A stretch of DNA of 53,135 nt from UBA7378 sp049611805 (GTDB lineage Bacteria > Pseudomonadota > Alphaproteobacteria > RS24), in contig JBMZAX010000014.1 of NCBI GenBank assembly GCA_049611805.1, positions 1 to 53,135 of the forward strand. The letters run 5' to 3'. This document shows positions 16,007 through 25,008 of the stretch, in pieces. Every line of letters begins with the position of its first letter. The first letter of the stretch is position 1. The position numbers and the translations under genes are program-made. Below the pieces are notes generated by a model. The model was not told the origin of the DNA, did not search any database, and saw only the letters and a program-made list of their open reading frames with translations.

Positions 16007-16759
16007 CTAATCGTTGCGCTTGCGCCTGCCCCGCATGTGCCACAGACCGGAAATAAATACAAGCACCGCCGCCAAGGCAAACCACGTAAACGCATATTCA
16101 AGGTGCCGGTTTGAAAGGGAAATTCGTGTCTGCCCGCCGCGCGGCCACGGGGGTTCAGCGCCCGCGGGCACATTTGCGGCTTCGACGATAACGGGCGGCA
16201 GGGAAATTCCGAAATGACGCCCGATTTGCGGCGCGTCGCGCACATAAACCAGACCGCGTTCCAGATCATTTTCGGCAGCGAAGATATTGCGCGCATCGGG
16301 CCAGCGAATGACAACCGGCAAGCTTTGCATAAGGTTTTGTCCGGCTTCTTGGCGCAGGGGTTGGTCTGCGCCAATTTGGTCTTTCAGCCGCGCCGGAACA
16401 AAGCCTTCATCCAGCAAAATATGGGTGCCGTCGGCAAACCTCACCGGTGTCAGCACATGATAGCCAACCCGGTCGGCGGGCGCGATGTTTGCCGGTGCGT
16501 TTTCAATTTGGGTAAACCAGAATACCGAGTTGCCGCTTCGGGCCGCGTCGATCACCGCCGGATGATAATCATGTGCCGCGCGGCGTAATTGGGTGAGGTC
16601 GTCGGCCGAGGCCAGCAACAGCGGCTCAGCCGACACGCGCTGTTCGATGCGCGCCAGCAGGTCTTCTTTCCATGCCAGCCTCTCGACCTGCCAAAAGCCC
16701 AGCGACAAGAGACCCGCAAGCATCACCATGGTGACAAGAAGCGGGAGGGTGCGCCGCAT
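16007..16759 (-). CDS. SURF1 family cytochrome c oxidase assembly protein
   Basis: Helps insert heme a into subunit I of cytochrome oxidase. The protein has 250 residues from the ATG at 16759. The N-terminal transmembrane helix (LPLLVTMVMLAGLLSLGFW) is followed by the family motif FWQVERLAWKEDLLARI. The C-terminal membrane segment (YAFTWFALAAVLVFISGLW) is the second signature, with most of the protein between them facing the periplasm. It follows ctaE by 16 bases. The open frame extends 66 codons upstream into ctaE, but that part is not SURF1-like. Confidence 0.94.
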   Translation of the reverse strand: MRRTLPLLVTMVMLAGLLSLGFWQVERLAWKEDLLARIEQRVSAEPLLLASADDLTQLRRAAHDYHPAVIDAARSGNSVFWFTQIENAPANIAPADRVGYHVLTPVRFADGTHILLDEGFVPARLKDQIGADQPLRQEAGQNLMQSLPVVIRWPDARNIFAAENDLERGLVYVRDAPQIGRHFGISLPPVIVEAANVPAGAEPPWPRGGQTRISLSNRHLEYAFTWFALAAVLVFISGLWHMRGRRKRND

Positions 16760-16775
16760 GCCCAAAATTCTTGCT

Positions 16776-17612
16776 TTAATGCGCGCCCGCGCCCGGTGCC
16801 GCACCCAGAATATAGATGACGACAAAAAGGAACAGCCAGACGACGTCAACAAAGTGCCAGTACCACGCGGCGGCTTCAAACCCGAAATGGCTTTGCGGGG
16901 TGAAGTGGCCGGCCAGCGCGCGCAACAGGCACACCAGCAAGAACACCGTGCCGACAATCACGTGAAAGCCGTGAAATCCGGTTGCCATGAAAAAGGTTGC
17001 ACCATAAATGTGGCCGGAAAAGCCGAACGCCGCATGCTGATATTCATAAGCCTGAAAAATCGTGAACAAAACACCCAGAGCGACAGTCAGCACGAGGCCC
17101 CATTTCAACCCTTCGCGGTCGTCATGTTGCAGCGCATGGTGCGCCCAGGTCACGGTTGTGCCCGATGTCAGCAACACCAGCGTGTTGATGAGCGGCAAAT
17201 GCCACGGGTCAAATGTCTCGATACCGTCGGGCGGCCAATGCCCGCCTGTCAGTTCGGTGCGCGCGGCCTGAATCGCTTCGCCCGGATAGAGGCTGGCGTC
17301 AAAATAGGCCCAGAACCAGGCGACAAAAAACATCACCTCGGAGGCAATGAACAAAATCATGCCATAGCGATGATGCAACTGAACCACCGGCGTATGGTCG
17401 CCGCCATGGGCTTCGTCGATCACATCGCGCCACCACGCCAGCATGGTATATAAAACCCCGGCCAGCCCGATAATCATGACCCATGGCGTTTCCGAGTGGA
17501 AATACTGCACCGCGCCGATTGCCAGCACCAGCGCACTTACAGAGCCCACCACGGGCCACGGGCTTGGATTTACCAGATGATAATCGTGATGCTTTGCATG
17601 CGTGTCAGCCAT
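16776..17612 (-). CDS. ctaE: Cytochrome c oxidase subunit III
   Basis: Membrane subunit of aa3-type oxidase. The protein has 278 residues with about seven hydrophobic segments. Family landmarks are HDYHLVNPSPWPVVGS at the start, RYGMILFIASEVMFF near 128, GTTVTWAHHALQH, and GATFFMATGFHGFHVIVGT near 230. It lies between the assembly factor genes ctaG and SURF1, six bases after ctaG ends. The C-terminus (YWHFVDVVWLFLFV) is complete. Confidence 0.97.
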   Translation of the reverse strand: MADTHAKHHDYHLVNPSPWPVVGSVSALVLAIGAVQYFHSETPWVMIIGLAGVLYTMLAWWRDVIDEAHGGDHTPVVQLHHRYGMILFIASEVMFFVAWFWAYFDASLYPGEAIQAARTELTGGHWPPDGIETFDPWHLPLINTLVLLTSGTTVTWAHHALQHDDREGLKWGLVLTVALGVLFTIFQAYEYQHAAFGFSGHIYGATFFMATGFHGFHVIVGTVFLLVCLLRALAGHFTPQSHFGFEAAAWYWHFVDVVWLFLFVVIYILGAAPGAGAH

Positions 17613-17618
17613 GAGTTT

Positions 17619-18206
17619 CTACCCCCTCGGTGAAGCCGGTTCGGCACGCGCCGATTCTGACGCTTTAAAGAATGTATAGGACAAAGTGATGGTTTTGACA
17701 TCATCCATTTCGGGGTCTGTCAAAATTTCCGGATCGACGAAAAAACTCACCGGCATATCCACGCGCTGGCCCGGTGCCAGCACCTGCTCGGTGAAACAGA
17801 AACAGTCGATTTTCGAGAAATAAATGCCGGCCTTTGACGGCGACACATTATAGGTCGCGGTGCCGGTAATGCTCACATCTGTCGGGTTATGCGCTTCGTA
17901 AAAGGCAAGCCCCTGCTCGCCGACGGCGATTTGCACCGGCCGGGCCGGTGCTTCAAACGACCAGGGCATATCGCGGTTCAGGCTGGCATCAAAGCGAATG
18001 GTAATTTCGCGCCCCGCGGCGGATGCGGGCGCAGCGCTGGCAATTTGCGTGGTGCCGCCATAGCCGGTTACGCGGCAGAATAAATCATAAAGCGGCACGG
18101 CGGCGTAAGCCGCGCCGATCATGAGCACGGCCAGCCCCGCCGCACCAATGGCCGTGCGCCGGTTTTTGCCACTCATCATTTCGGTTTGTGCATTATGCCC
18201 GGTCAT
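17619..18206 (-). CDS. ctaG: Cytochrome c oxidase assembly protein CtaG (Cox11)
   Basis: Delivers copper to the CuB site of subunit I. The protein has 195 residues from the ATG at 18206, one base after the stop of the small upstream gene. A single N-terminal transmembrane helix (AIGAAGLAVLMIGAAYAAVPLYDLFCRVTG) is followed by a periplasmic beta domain. The copper-binding cysteines are in KIDCFCFTEQ, and the PMSF-like block is VDMPVSFFVDP. All landmarks of Cox11 are present and the length is normal. Confidence 0.96.
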   Translation of the reverse strand: MTGHNAQTEMMSGKNRRTAIGAAGLAVLMIGAAYAAVPLYDLFCRVTGYGGTTQIASAAPASAAGREITIRFDASLNRDMPWSFEAPARPVQIAVGEQGLAFYEAHNPTDVSITGTATYNVSPSKAGIYFSKIDCFCFTEQVLAPGQRVDMPVSFFVDPEILTDPEMDDVKTITLSYTFFKASESARAEPASPRG

Positions 18207-18207
18207 T

Positions 18208-18381
18208 TTACAGCGCCCGATTTGCCACATTTTCGCCAAGCCGGACAAGCGTGACCAGAAAAAACATGCCGACAAGCCCGGCCAGCGCCAGCGCCATAAT
18301 CAGCGCGCGACGGCGACGTTGCTTCAGCAATTCGGGCGTCCACCCGTTCGCATCCGTCTGACTGTCTTTTTCGCCTGCCAT
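18208..18381 (-). CDS. Small single-helix membrane protein in the cox operon (CoxF-like)
   Basis: A 57-residue protein lies exactly in the gap between ctaB and ctaG: ATG at 18381, TAA at 18208-18210. It has a polar N-terminus (MAGEKDSQTDANGW), a basic stretch KQRRRRA, one hydrophobic helix (LIMALALAGLVGMFFLVTLV) and a short tail. Small proteins of this shape occur at this position in many alphaproteobacterial cta operons and are annotated CoxF or hypothetical. An AGGAGG-type site precedes the start. A part in oxidase assembly is inferred from position alone. Confidence 0.82.
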   Translation of the reverse strand: MAGEKDSQTDANGWTPELLKQRRRRALIMALALAGLVGMFFLVTLVRLGENVANRAL

Positions 18382-18390
18382 GAAAGCCTC

Positions 18391-19326
18391 CTAAAGACCC
18401 GAAGCCATCAGCCGGTCAGCCGGCAACAGCGCGAAAATGATGAAGAGATAAAAAATCGAATAGGCAAACACCATCCCGGCAATGCGATTGCGTTTTTCAG
18501 GCGAACCGAGCGCGAGAAGCAGGCTGAGACCCACAAAAATCGCACTCGCAACACCCGCACCGACACCATAAAGCAGTCCGGAAAAGCCCAGCAAATAAGG
18601 CAGCATGACCGTGCCGGCCAGCGCCAGCGTATAAAGCAGAATTTGGCGCACCGTCGCACCGGCCCCGCTGGTCACCGGCAACATGGGAATATTGGCGGCG
18701 CGATAATCGTCGTTTTTGACCAGCGCCAAAGCCCAGAAATGCGGCGGCGTCCAGATGAAAATAATCAGGAAAAACACCAGCGGCTCAAGCGAAAGCGAAC
18801 CGGTTGCCGCCACCCAGCCAATCACCGGCGGAAAAGCACCGGCAGCCCCGCCAATGACGATATTCTGCGCCGTGCGTCGCTTCAGCAGCATGGTGTAAAT
18901 CACCGCATAGAAGAAAATTGTAAACGCCAGCAATGCCGCGCTCGCATAATTTATCAGCACCGCCATGCTCAACACCGACAGGCCGGACAGCCACAGGCCG
19001 AACAACAGCGCATCTTCCCGGTCGATACGCCCTGCCGGTACGGGCCGCGTTTTGGTGCGCGCCATGACCGCGTCAATATCGGCGTCATACCACATATTCA
19101 ACGCCGCCGACGCACCCGCTCCAAGCGCGATTAAAATCACCGCGGATACCGCCAAAACCGGATGCAGGCTCACCGGCGCCATAATCAGGCCGACAAGGGC
19201 TGTAAAAACCACAAGCGACATGACGCGCGGTTTCATCAGTGAGATAAAATCAGCCGCGGATCCGGCATCTGCGAGAGAGGCCTGATCCGCGTTGATTTCA
19301 AGTTCCGCTTTATGGGTTTGAGACAT
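18391..19326 (-). CDS. ctaB: Protoheme IX farnesyltransferase (heme O synthase)
   Basis: UbiA-family membrane prenyltransferase that adds farnesyl to heme b, the first step to heme a for the oxidase encoded around it. The protein has 311 residues from the ATG at 19326, which has AAGGAG five bases upstream; earlier in-frame starts would overlap ctaD. The first prenyl-diphosphate motif is NMWYDADIDAVMART, with the downstream heme-side loop KNDDYRAANIPMLP. Eight or nine hydrophobic helices follow the usual layout. The N-terminal 30 residues are polar. Confidence 0.96.
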   Translation of the reverse strand: MSQTHKAELEINADQASLADAGSAADFISLMKPRVMSLVVFTALVGLIMAPVSLHPVLAVSAVILIALGAGASAALNMWYDADIDAVMARTKTRPVPAGRIDREDALLFGLWLSGLSVLSMAVLINYASAALLAFTIFFYAVIYTMLLKRRTAQNIVIGGAAGAFPPVIGWVAATGSLSLEPLVFFLIIFIWTPPHFWALALVKNDDYRAANIPMLPVTSGAGATVRQILLYTLALAGTVMLPYLLGFSGLLYGVGAGVASAIFVGLSLLLALGSPEKRNRIAGMVFAYSIFYLFIIFALLPADRLMASGL

Positions 19327-19343
19327 CAAGTCTCCTTCCATGC

Positions 19344-20948
19344 CTATTTGATTTTCGGCAATTCGCTGAACTGGTGGAAGGGCGGCGGTGAGCTCAACGT
19401 CCACTCAAGCGTCGTTGCGCCTTCGCCCCACGGATTGTTTTCAACCTGCTGGCGGCGTGCAAAGGCATGCAACACGCCAAACAGGAACACCAGAACACCG
19501 ACAGCGGCAATATAACTGCCGATTGACGACCAGTAATTCCAGCCCGCATAGGCATCCGGATAGTCAACATAGCGACGCGGCATGCCGGCCATGCCGAGGA
19601 AATGCTGCGGGAAGAAGATGAGGTTCACGCCGATAAAGGTGATCCAGAAATGCAGCTTGCCGATAAATTCGGAATAGGCATAGCCGAACATTTTGCCGAA
19701 CCAGTAATACCAGCCCGCGAAAATGGCGAACACGGCACCCAGCGACAGCACATAATGGAAATGCGCCACGACGAAATATGTGTCGTGATAGGCGCGGTCA
19801 ACGCCGGCATTTGCCAGCATCACGCCCGTCACACCGCCCAGCGTGAACAGGAAGATAAAGCCCAGCGCCCAGAGCATCGGGGTTTTGAACTCGACCGACC
19901 CGCCCCACATGGTCGCAATCCACGAGAAAATTTTGACCCCCGTCGGCACGGCAATCACCATTGTCGCGGCCACGAAATAGGCTTGCGTATCGACGCTCAT
20001 GCCGACCGTATACATGTGGTGGGCCCAGACAACAAAGCCGACGCCGCCAATGGCGACCATGGCATAGGCCATGCCCAGATAACCGAAAACCGGCTTTTTG
20101 GAAAATGTCGAAACGACATGGCTGACAATGCCGAAGCCCGGCAGGATAAGAATGTAAACTTCCGGATGCCCGAAGAACCAGAACAGGTGCTGGAACATAA
20201 TCGGGTCGCCGCCGCCTGCGGGGTCGAAAAATGTTGTGCCGAAATTACGGTCGGTCAACAGCATGGTGATGGCACCTGCCAGAACCGGCAATGACAGCAG
20301 CAGCAAGAACACGGTTACCAGAATCGACCACACAAAAAGCGGCATTTTGTGTAAGGTCATGCCCGGTGCGCGCATGTTGAAAATGGTGGTGATGAAGTTA
20401 ATCGCACCCAGAATGGATGAGATACCCGCCACATGCAGCGCCAAAATGGCATAGTCCATGGCCGGCCCCGGCTGGCCTGAAGTCGACAGCGGCGGATAAA
20501 TGGTCCAGCCACCGCCCACACCGTTTTGACCGGGCGGGCCTTCGGCAAAAATTGACATGACCAGCAAAATGAATGCCGCCGGCAACAGCCAGAAGGAAAT
20601 ATTGTTCATCCTCGGAAACGCCATATCCGGCGCCCCTATCATGAGCGGCACAAACCAGTTGCCAAAGCCGCCAATCATGGCCGGCATCACCATGAAGAAG
20701 ATCATGATAAGCCCGTGTCCGGTCACCAGCACATTGTAAAGATGATAATCGCCGTTCAACACGCCGTCGCCGGGTGCCTGCAATTCCATCCGCATGATGA
20801 CCGACATGGCCCCGCCGACAACGCCGGCAAAAATGGCGAATATCAGATACATGGTCCCGATATCTTTGTGGTTCGTCGAATAGACATAACGCTTCCACCC
20901 GGTCGGGTGTTCTTCATGTCCGTGTTCTTGTGCCTGATCGGTTGCCAT
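19344..20948 (-). CDS. ctaD: Cytochrome c oxidase subunit I
   Basis: Catalytic subunit of aa3-type oxidase, carrying heme a, heme a3 and CuB. The protein has 534 residues with about twelve helices. HPEVYILILPGFG contains the CuB histidine cross-linked to tyrosine; YFVVAHFHYVLS carries the heme histidines; WVFGHPEV-type sequence appears as WFFGHPEV. The N-terminus (EEHPTGWKRYVYSTNHKDIG) is typical of alphaproteobacterial CtaD. It follows ctaC by 21 bases and precedes ctaB. Confidence 0.98.
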   Translation of the reverse strand: MATDQAQEHGHEEHPTGWKRYVYSTNHKDIGTMYLIFAIFAGVVGGAMSVIMRMELQAPGDGVLNGDYHLYNVLVTGHGLIMIFFMVMPAMIGGFGNWFVPLMIGAPDMAFPRMNNISFWLLPAAFILLVMSIFAEGPPGQNGVGGGWTIYPPLSTSGQPGPAMDYAILALHVAGISSILGAINFITTIFNMRAPGMTLHKMPLFVWSILVTVFLLLLSLPVLAGAITMLLTDRNFGTTFFDPAGGGDPIMFQHLFWFFGHPEVYILILPGFGIVSHVVSTFSKKPVFGYLGMAYAMVAIGGVGFVVWAHHMYTVGMSVDTQAYFVAATMVIAVPTGVKIFSWIATMWGGSVEFKTPMLWALGFIFLFTLGGVTGVMLANAGVDRAYHDTYFVVAHFHYVLSLGAVFAIFAGWYYWFGKMFGYAYSEFIGKLHFWITFIGVNLIFFPQHFLGMAGMPRRYVDYPDAYAGWNYWSSIGSYIAAVGVLVFLFGVLHAFARRQQVENNPWGEGATTLEWTLSSPPPFHQFSELPKIK

Positions 20949-20969
20949 TATCGGTGCTCCTGTCTCAGT

Positions 20970-21827
20970 TTACTTGTTCAGATTGCCGGCATCGGCCAGA
21001 ATATCTTTGCTTGTTTCCAATTGGGCGTATTCGGCTTGCGCTTCGACCACCCAGCTTGCAAAGGCCTCCGGCTCCACCACTTCAACGCGAATCGGCATGA
21101 AGGCGTGACGAATGCCGCAAAGCTCCGAGCATTGGCCGTAATAAGTGCCCGTTTGCTCGGCGCGGAACCATGTTTCGTTCAAACGTCCGGGCACCGCATC
21201 CATTTTCACGCCGAAAGCGGGCATGGCCCAGCTGTGCAGCACATCGGCGCCGGTCACGATGACACGGACGGTTGTGTTCACCGGCACCACCATGGCGGTA
21301 TCGGTTGCCAACAGGCGGGGCTGGTCGCCGCGCTCATCATCATTGAGCATCAGGGAATCGAAGGCGAAGCCGCCATGGTCGGGATATTCATAACCCCAAT
21401 ACCACTGATAGCCGGTGGCTTTGATGGTCATATCCGCTTCCGGCAGCACGCGCTGATAATACAGAAGGCGGAATGACGGAATGGCGATGATGACCAGAAT
21501 GAGAATCGGTACAACCGTCCAGACAACTTCGACCAATGTATTATGCGTTGTTTTCGACGGCTCCGGATTTGATTTGGCATTGAACCGCAACATCACATAG
21601 ACCATAAGCCCCAGCACCACCAAGGTGATGGCGGTCATGAGAATCAGGAGAAAATCATTGAAATTCGTGATTTGCGTCATGTTGTCGGTCGCCGCATCCT
21701 GAAATCCCAATTGCCAGGGCTTGGGCTGGGCGGCCAGCGCGTTTCCGGAAAAAAGCCCAAGACCGATAAGCCCAAGACCACTGAGCTTGAGGCCGCATTG
21801 GGCGATGCTGTGCCGAAAAGAATTCAT
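20970..21827 (-). CDS. ctaC: Cytochrome c oxidase subunit II
   Basis: Carries the binuclear CuA centre that takes electrons from cytochrome c. The protein has 285 residues from the ATG at 21827, which has GGGAG just upstream; an in-frame ATG at 21854 has none. A signal peptide (residues about 1-30) is followed by two transmembrane helices. The CuA ligands are in CSELCGIRHAFM, and the aromatic electron-entry region is ATGYQWYWGYEYP. First gene of the oxidase cluster; the 240 bases upstream are divergent with tldD. Confidence 0.97.
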   Translation of the reverse strand: MNSFRHSIAQCGLKLSGLGLIGLGLFSGNALAAQPKPWQLGFQDAATDNMTQITNFNDFLLILMTAITLVVLGLMVYVMLRFNAKSNPEPSKTTHNTLVEVVWTVVPILILVIIAIPSFRLLYYQRVLPEADMTIKATGYQWYWGYEYPDHGGFAFDSLMLNDDERGDQPRLLATDTAMVVPVNTTVRVIVTGADVLHSWAMPAFGVKMDAVPGRLNETWFRAEQTGTYYGQCSELCGIRHAFMPIRVEVVEPEAFASWVVEAQAEYAQLETSKDILADAGNLNK

Positions 21828-21933
21828 TCGTTTTCTCCCGCGAATTGGTGCCATAGAAACATTTTGGCTCTATTGGATGAACTATATACCTAAAAAACCC
21901 GCCTGATAACACCGTCAGCTTGATGTCTGCGAC

Positions 21934-21947
21934 CTTATGCCCATAAG
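21934..21947. repeat. Palindrome CTTATG-cc-CATAAG in the ctaC/tldD gap
   Basis: A perfect 6-bp inverted repeat with a 2-base centre lies in the 240-base divergent region between ctaC and tldD, immediately before a tandem 11-bp direct repeat. It may be an operator. The arrangement is read directly; no factor can be named. Confidence 0.4.
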
Positions 21948-21968
21948 CGCGTTTTGCGCGCGTTTTGC
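21947..21968. repeat. Tandem 11-bp direct repeat GCGCGTTTTGC x2
   Basis: GCGCGTTTTGC occurs at 21947-21957 and again at 21958-21968 with no gap. A degenerate hexamer run on the minus strand (GGCAAG, AGCAAG, GATAAG, GGCAAG) follows at about 21981-22010. The rest of this divergent gap shows no gene. Confidence 0.55.
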
Positions 21969-22067
21969 CGCTGCCCGCCCGTGCCCTTGCCCTTATCCTT
22001 GCTCTTGCCTTGGGAGGGTTTAATCTACATATTGAAGACAGCATGAGAACCTCAGGAGCGCACGGAT

Positions 22068-23510
22068 ATGGCCGACATTAATCCGAAGAATTTGGATCCG
22101 AAGAATTTGTTTTTCACCCAAACCGACCTTGATTTGCAACAGGCGGTAAAATTTACCGAAAATGCGTTGCACGGTGCCGATGATGGTGAATTATATCTCG
22201 AATATACGCTCTCGGAGGCGTTTTCTTTTGACGATAATCGGCTGAAAGCTGCAAGTTTCGACACCGCACAAGGTTTCGGGCTTCGCGCGGTCAATGATGA
22301 AGCCGTCGGTTATGCCCACGCCACAGACCTGTCTCCGGCTGCGCTGAAGCGCGCCGCCGACAGCCTCACGCCGGTTCTGTCCGGTCATGCGGGCACATGG
22401 GCGCAAGCCCCGAATGTGGCGGGCAGCCCGCTTTATGTCGCCGAAAACCCGCTCGACAGTGCCGGTTTCACCGACAAGGTGGCTCTGCTCAACGAAATAA
22501 ATGCCTATACGCGCGCGCGCGACAATCGCGTGCGGCAAGTTTCGGTGGCATTGAGCGGCGAATGGCAGGCGGTCGGCATTATCCGGCCCGACAGCGCGCC
22601 GGTTTTCGATATTCGCCCGCTGGTGCGCCTCGATGTTTCGGTGGTCGTCGGCGAAGGCGACCGGCAGGAAACCGGCCATAGCGGGCGCGGCGGGCGCGCC
22701 GGATATGCGCAATGGCTGGCCCCGGAAAACTGGCACGAACAGGTCGACAATGCCTTGCGCCAAGCACTCACCAATCTGGAATCCATTCCGGCACCGGCGG
22801 GCGAAATGGATGTCGTGCTCGGCCCCGGCTGGCCCGGCATTTTACTGCACGAAGCGGTCGGCCACGGCCTTGAGGGTGATTTCAACCGCAAGGGCACATC
22901 GGCCTTTTCCGGGCGCATTGGCGAACAGGTCGCCTCGAAAGGCGTGACCGTTATTGACGACGGCACGCTGAGCGACCGGCGCGGCTCGCTGACGGTTGAT
23001 GATGAGGGCACCCCCACCGACCGTACCGTGCTTATCGAAGACGGCGTGCTGACCGGCTATATGCAAGACCGCATGAACGCGCGCCTTATGGGCATGAAGC
23101 CGACCGGCAATGGCCGGCGCGAAAGTTTTGCCTGCCAGCCCATGCCGCGCATGACCAACACCTTCATGCTGGGCGGCGAGAGCGACCCGCAGGAAATTCT
23201 GGGCAGTGTCAAAAACGGCATATACGCCACGGCCTTTGGCGGCGGGCAGGTGGACATCACCTCCGGCAAATTCGTCTTTTCATGCACCGAGGCTTACGAG
23301 ATTAAAGACGGCAAATTGGGCGCGCCTGTAAAAGGTGCCACGCTGATCGGCACCGGATCGGAATCGATGCAGCGCATTTCCATGATCGGCAATGATATGA
23401 CGCTCGACGAGGGCATTGGCACATGCGGCAAGGCCGGTCAGGGCGTGCCGGTGGGGGTCGGCCAGCCGACTTTGCGCATTGACGGGCTGACCGTCGGCGG
23501 CACGGGCTAG
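22068..23510 (+). CDS. tldD: TldD, metalloprotease subunit
   Basis: Catalytic half of the TldD/TldE protease, which in enterobacteria processes microcin B17 and the CcdA antitoxin and in general degrades small unfolded peptides. The protein has 480 residues. The zinc motif HEAVGH begins at His261, and a downstream cysteine for zinc is in FSCTEAYEIKDG. ERRGSLTVDDEGTP-type sequence is seen as RRGSLTVDDEGTPT. The start has CAGGAG upstream. Its partner pmbA (tldE) is 4.4 kb downstream on the same strand, split from it by four unrelated genes. Confidence 0.96.
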   Translation: MADINPKNLDPKNLFFTQTDLDLQQAVKFTENALHGADDGELYLEYTLSEAFSFDDNRLKAASFDTAQGFGLRAVNDEAVGYAHATDLSPAALKRAADSLTPVLSGHAGTWAQAPNVAGSPLYVAENPLDSAGFTDKVALLNEINAYTRARDNRVRQVSVALSGEWQAVGIIRPDSAPVFDIRPLVRLDVSVVVGEGDRQETGHSGRGGRAGYAQWLAPENWHEQVDNALRQALTNLESIPAPAGEMDVVLGPGWPGILLHEAVGHGLEGDFNRKGTSAFSGRIGEQVASKGVTVIDDGTLSDRRGSLTVDDEGTPTDRTVLIEDGVLTGYMQDRMNARLMGMKPTGNGRRESFACQPMPRMTNTFMLGGESDPQEILGSVKNGIYATAFGGGQVDITSGKFVFSCTEAYEIKDGKLGAPVKGATLIGTGSESMQRISMIGNDMTLDEGIGTCGKAGQGVPVGVGQPTLRIDGLTVGGTG

Positions 23511-23524
23511 GCGGGCAGCAGGTT

Positions 23525-24898
23525 CTAAAATGCCAGCGCGTCAAAAATCGGCGCGACTTGGCCTTCCCATTCACCGTTAAATTTCGCCAGCAAATTGTCG
23601 GCGGGCGTTTGCCCGCGCGCAACGCAGTCTTGAAGCGTGTGCAGAAACTGCGTTTCATCGCCGCCGGTGCCGTCCAGAAAGCCACGCGCCTGCAAACCCT
23701 GTTCGGCCAGCGCCAGAACATCTGCCGCCAGATCGCCCAATGTGCCCCCGCGAAACGGCGTGGCAAGGCCCGAAACCGGCGCCAGGCGGCGCAGCGTGTC
23801 GCGCTCGGCTTGCGTCCAGTCGGCAATCATATCGGCGACGCGTTTTTGCGTTGCGCCGTCATAAAGCAGCCCGACCCAGAAAGCCGGCAGCGCGCACAGC
23901 GATTGCCACGAACCCGCATCGGCCCCGCGCATTTCGATAAATCGCTTCACGCGGGCTTCGGGAAACAGCGTTGTCAGATGGTCTTCCCAATCGGCCTCGG
24001 TCGGCTTTTCGCCGGGCAGGGCCGGCAGGCGGCCTTCGAGGAAATCACGAAAACTCATGCCCAGCGCATTGATGAAACCGCCCTCGCGCTGCACAAAATA
24101 CATCGGCGCATCGAGCGCGTAATCGACATAATGCTCAAAGCCGAAGCCCGGCTCAAACACCATGGGCAACATGCCGGTGCGGTCGGGGTCTGTGTCCAGC
24201 CAAACGAGCGAACGTTCCGACAAATTCCCCGTAGGCTTGCCGTTTTTGAACGGCGAATTGGCGAATAAGGCCGTCGCCAGCGGTTGCAGCGCCAGCGCGA
24301 TTTTGAGTTTTTCAACCATATCGGCAGGCGACCCGAAATCGAGATTAACCTGCACGGTCGCCGTCAGATACATCATTTCCAGCCCGCGCGTGCCGCGCGT
24401 CGGCATATAATCGGTCATCAGGCGATAGCGCCCTTTTGGCATTTGCGGGGCGTCTTCAAGACCCCAGCTCGGCGCATAGCCAATGCCCAGATAAGACTGG
24501 CCCAATTCGGCGGCCACCGTGCGCACTTCGCCCAAATGCTTGTTCACCTCGGCGCAGGTCTGATGGATGTTCGTCAATGGCGCGCCGGAAAGCTCCAGCT
24601 GGCCGCCCGGCTCCAGCGTTACCGAGCCGCCACCGGCCTCGGCGGCGCGCGACAGACCGATCAGCACATCGCCTTCATATTTGCCCTGCCAGCCAAAACG
24701 CATCAGGCCTTCAAGCATGGCCTGAATGCCGTCCGGCCCGGCATAGGGCAAGGGCGTGCGGTCGGCCGTGCGAAAGCCGAATTTTTCGTGTTCTGTGCCA
24801 ATGCGCCAATCTTCGACCGGCTTGCAGCCGGCCTCCATCCAGTCTTTCAGCGCGTTCGCATTTTCCAGATATACAAGCTCATTGTCCGCGGTGGCCAT
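23525..24898 (-). CDS. gshA: Glutamate-cysteine ligase, plant/proteobacterial type
   Basis: First step of glutathione synthesis. The protein has 457 residues of the GCS2/plant-type family common in alphaproteobacteria. Visible are GTEHEKFGF near residue 38, the glutamate-binding VTLEPGGQLELSGAP near 95, GYAPSWGLEDAPQMPKGRY, MYLTATVQVNLDF and the arginine-rich EARVKRFIEMRGAD. It lies downstream of rsmE in the same direction with a 110-base gap, and its end is 14 bases from the convergent tldD stop. Confidence 0.96.
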   Translation of the reverse strand: MATADNELVYLENANALKDWMEAGCKPVEDWRIGTEHEKFGFRTADRTPLPYAGPDGIQAMLEGLMRFGWQGKYEGDVLIGLSRAAEAGGGSVTLEPGGQLELSGAPLTNIHQTCAEVNKHLGEVRTVAAELGQSYLGIGYAPSWGLEDAPQMPKGRYRLMTDYMPTRGTRGLEMMYLTATVQVNLDFGSPADMVEKLKIALALQPLATALFANSPFKNGKPTGNLSERSLVWLDTDPDRTGMLPMVFEPGFGFEHYVDYALDAPMYFVQREGGFINALGMSFRDFLEGRLPALPGEKPTEADWEDHLTTLFPEARVKRFIEMRGADAGSWQSLCALPAFWVGLLYDGATQKRVADMIADWTQAERDTLRRLAPVSGLATPFRGGTLGDLAADVLALAEQGLQARGFLDGTGGDETQFLHTLQDCVARGQTPADNLLAKFNGEWEGQVAPIFDALAF

Positions 24899-25008
24899 TT
24901 AATCTCCCGGGCACGCGCCGACACAGCGACGGTGTTGGTTAATTTCTAGACAAGTTCGAAGGTTTCGACAAGAAGCGAGGGCGTGGCTCAAGGTATGGCG
25001 CGGCGCGG

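Noticed and set aside
18121..19134. A 337-codon plus-strand frame over ctaB and ctaG
   Set aside because: Very rich in Arg, His and Gln and opposite several real membrane protein genes.
24899..25008. Possible RNA gene in the 110-base gap between rsmE and gshA
   Set aside because: No tRNA cloverleaf or other known RNA pattern is visible; it reads as ordinary intergenic sequence.
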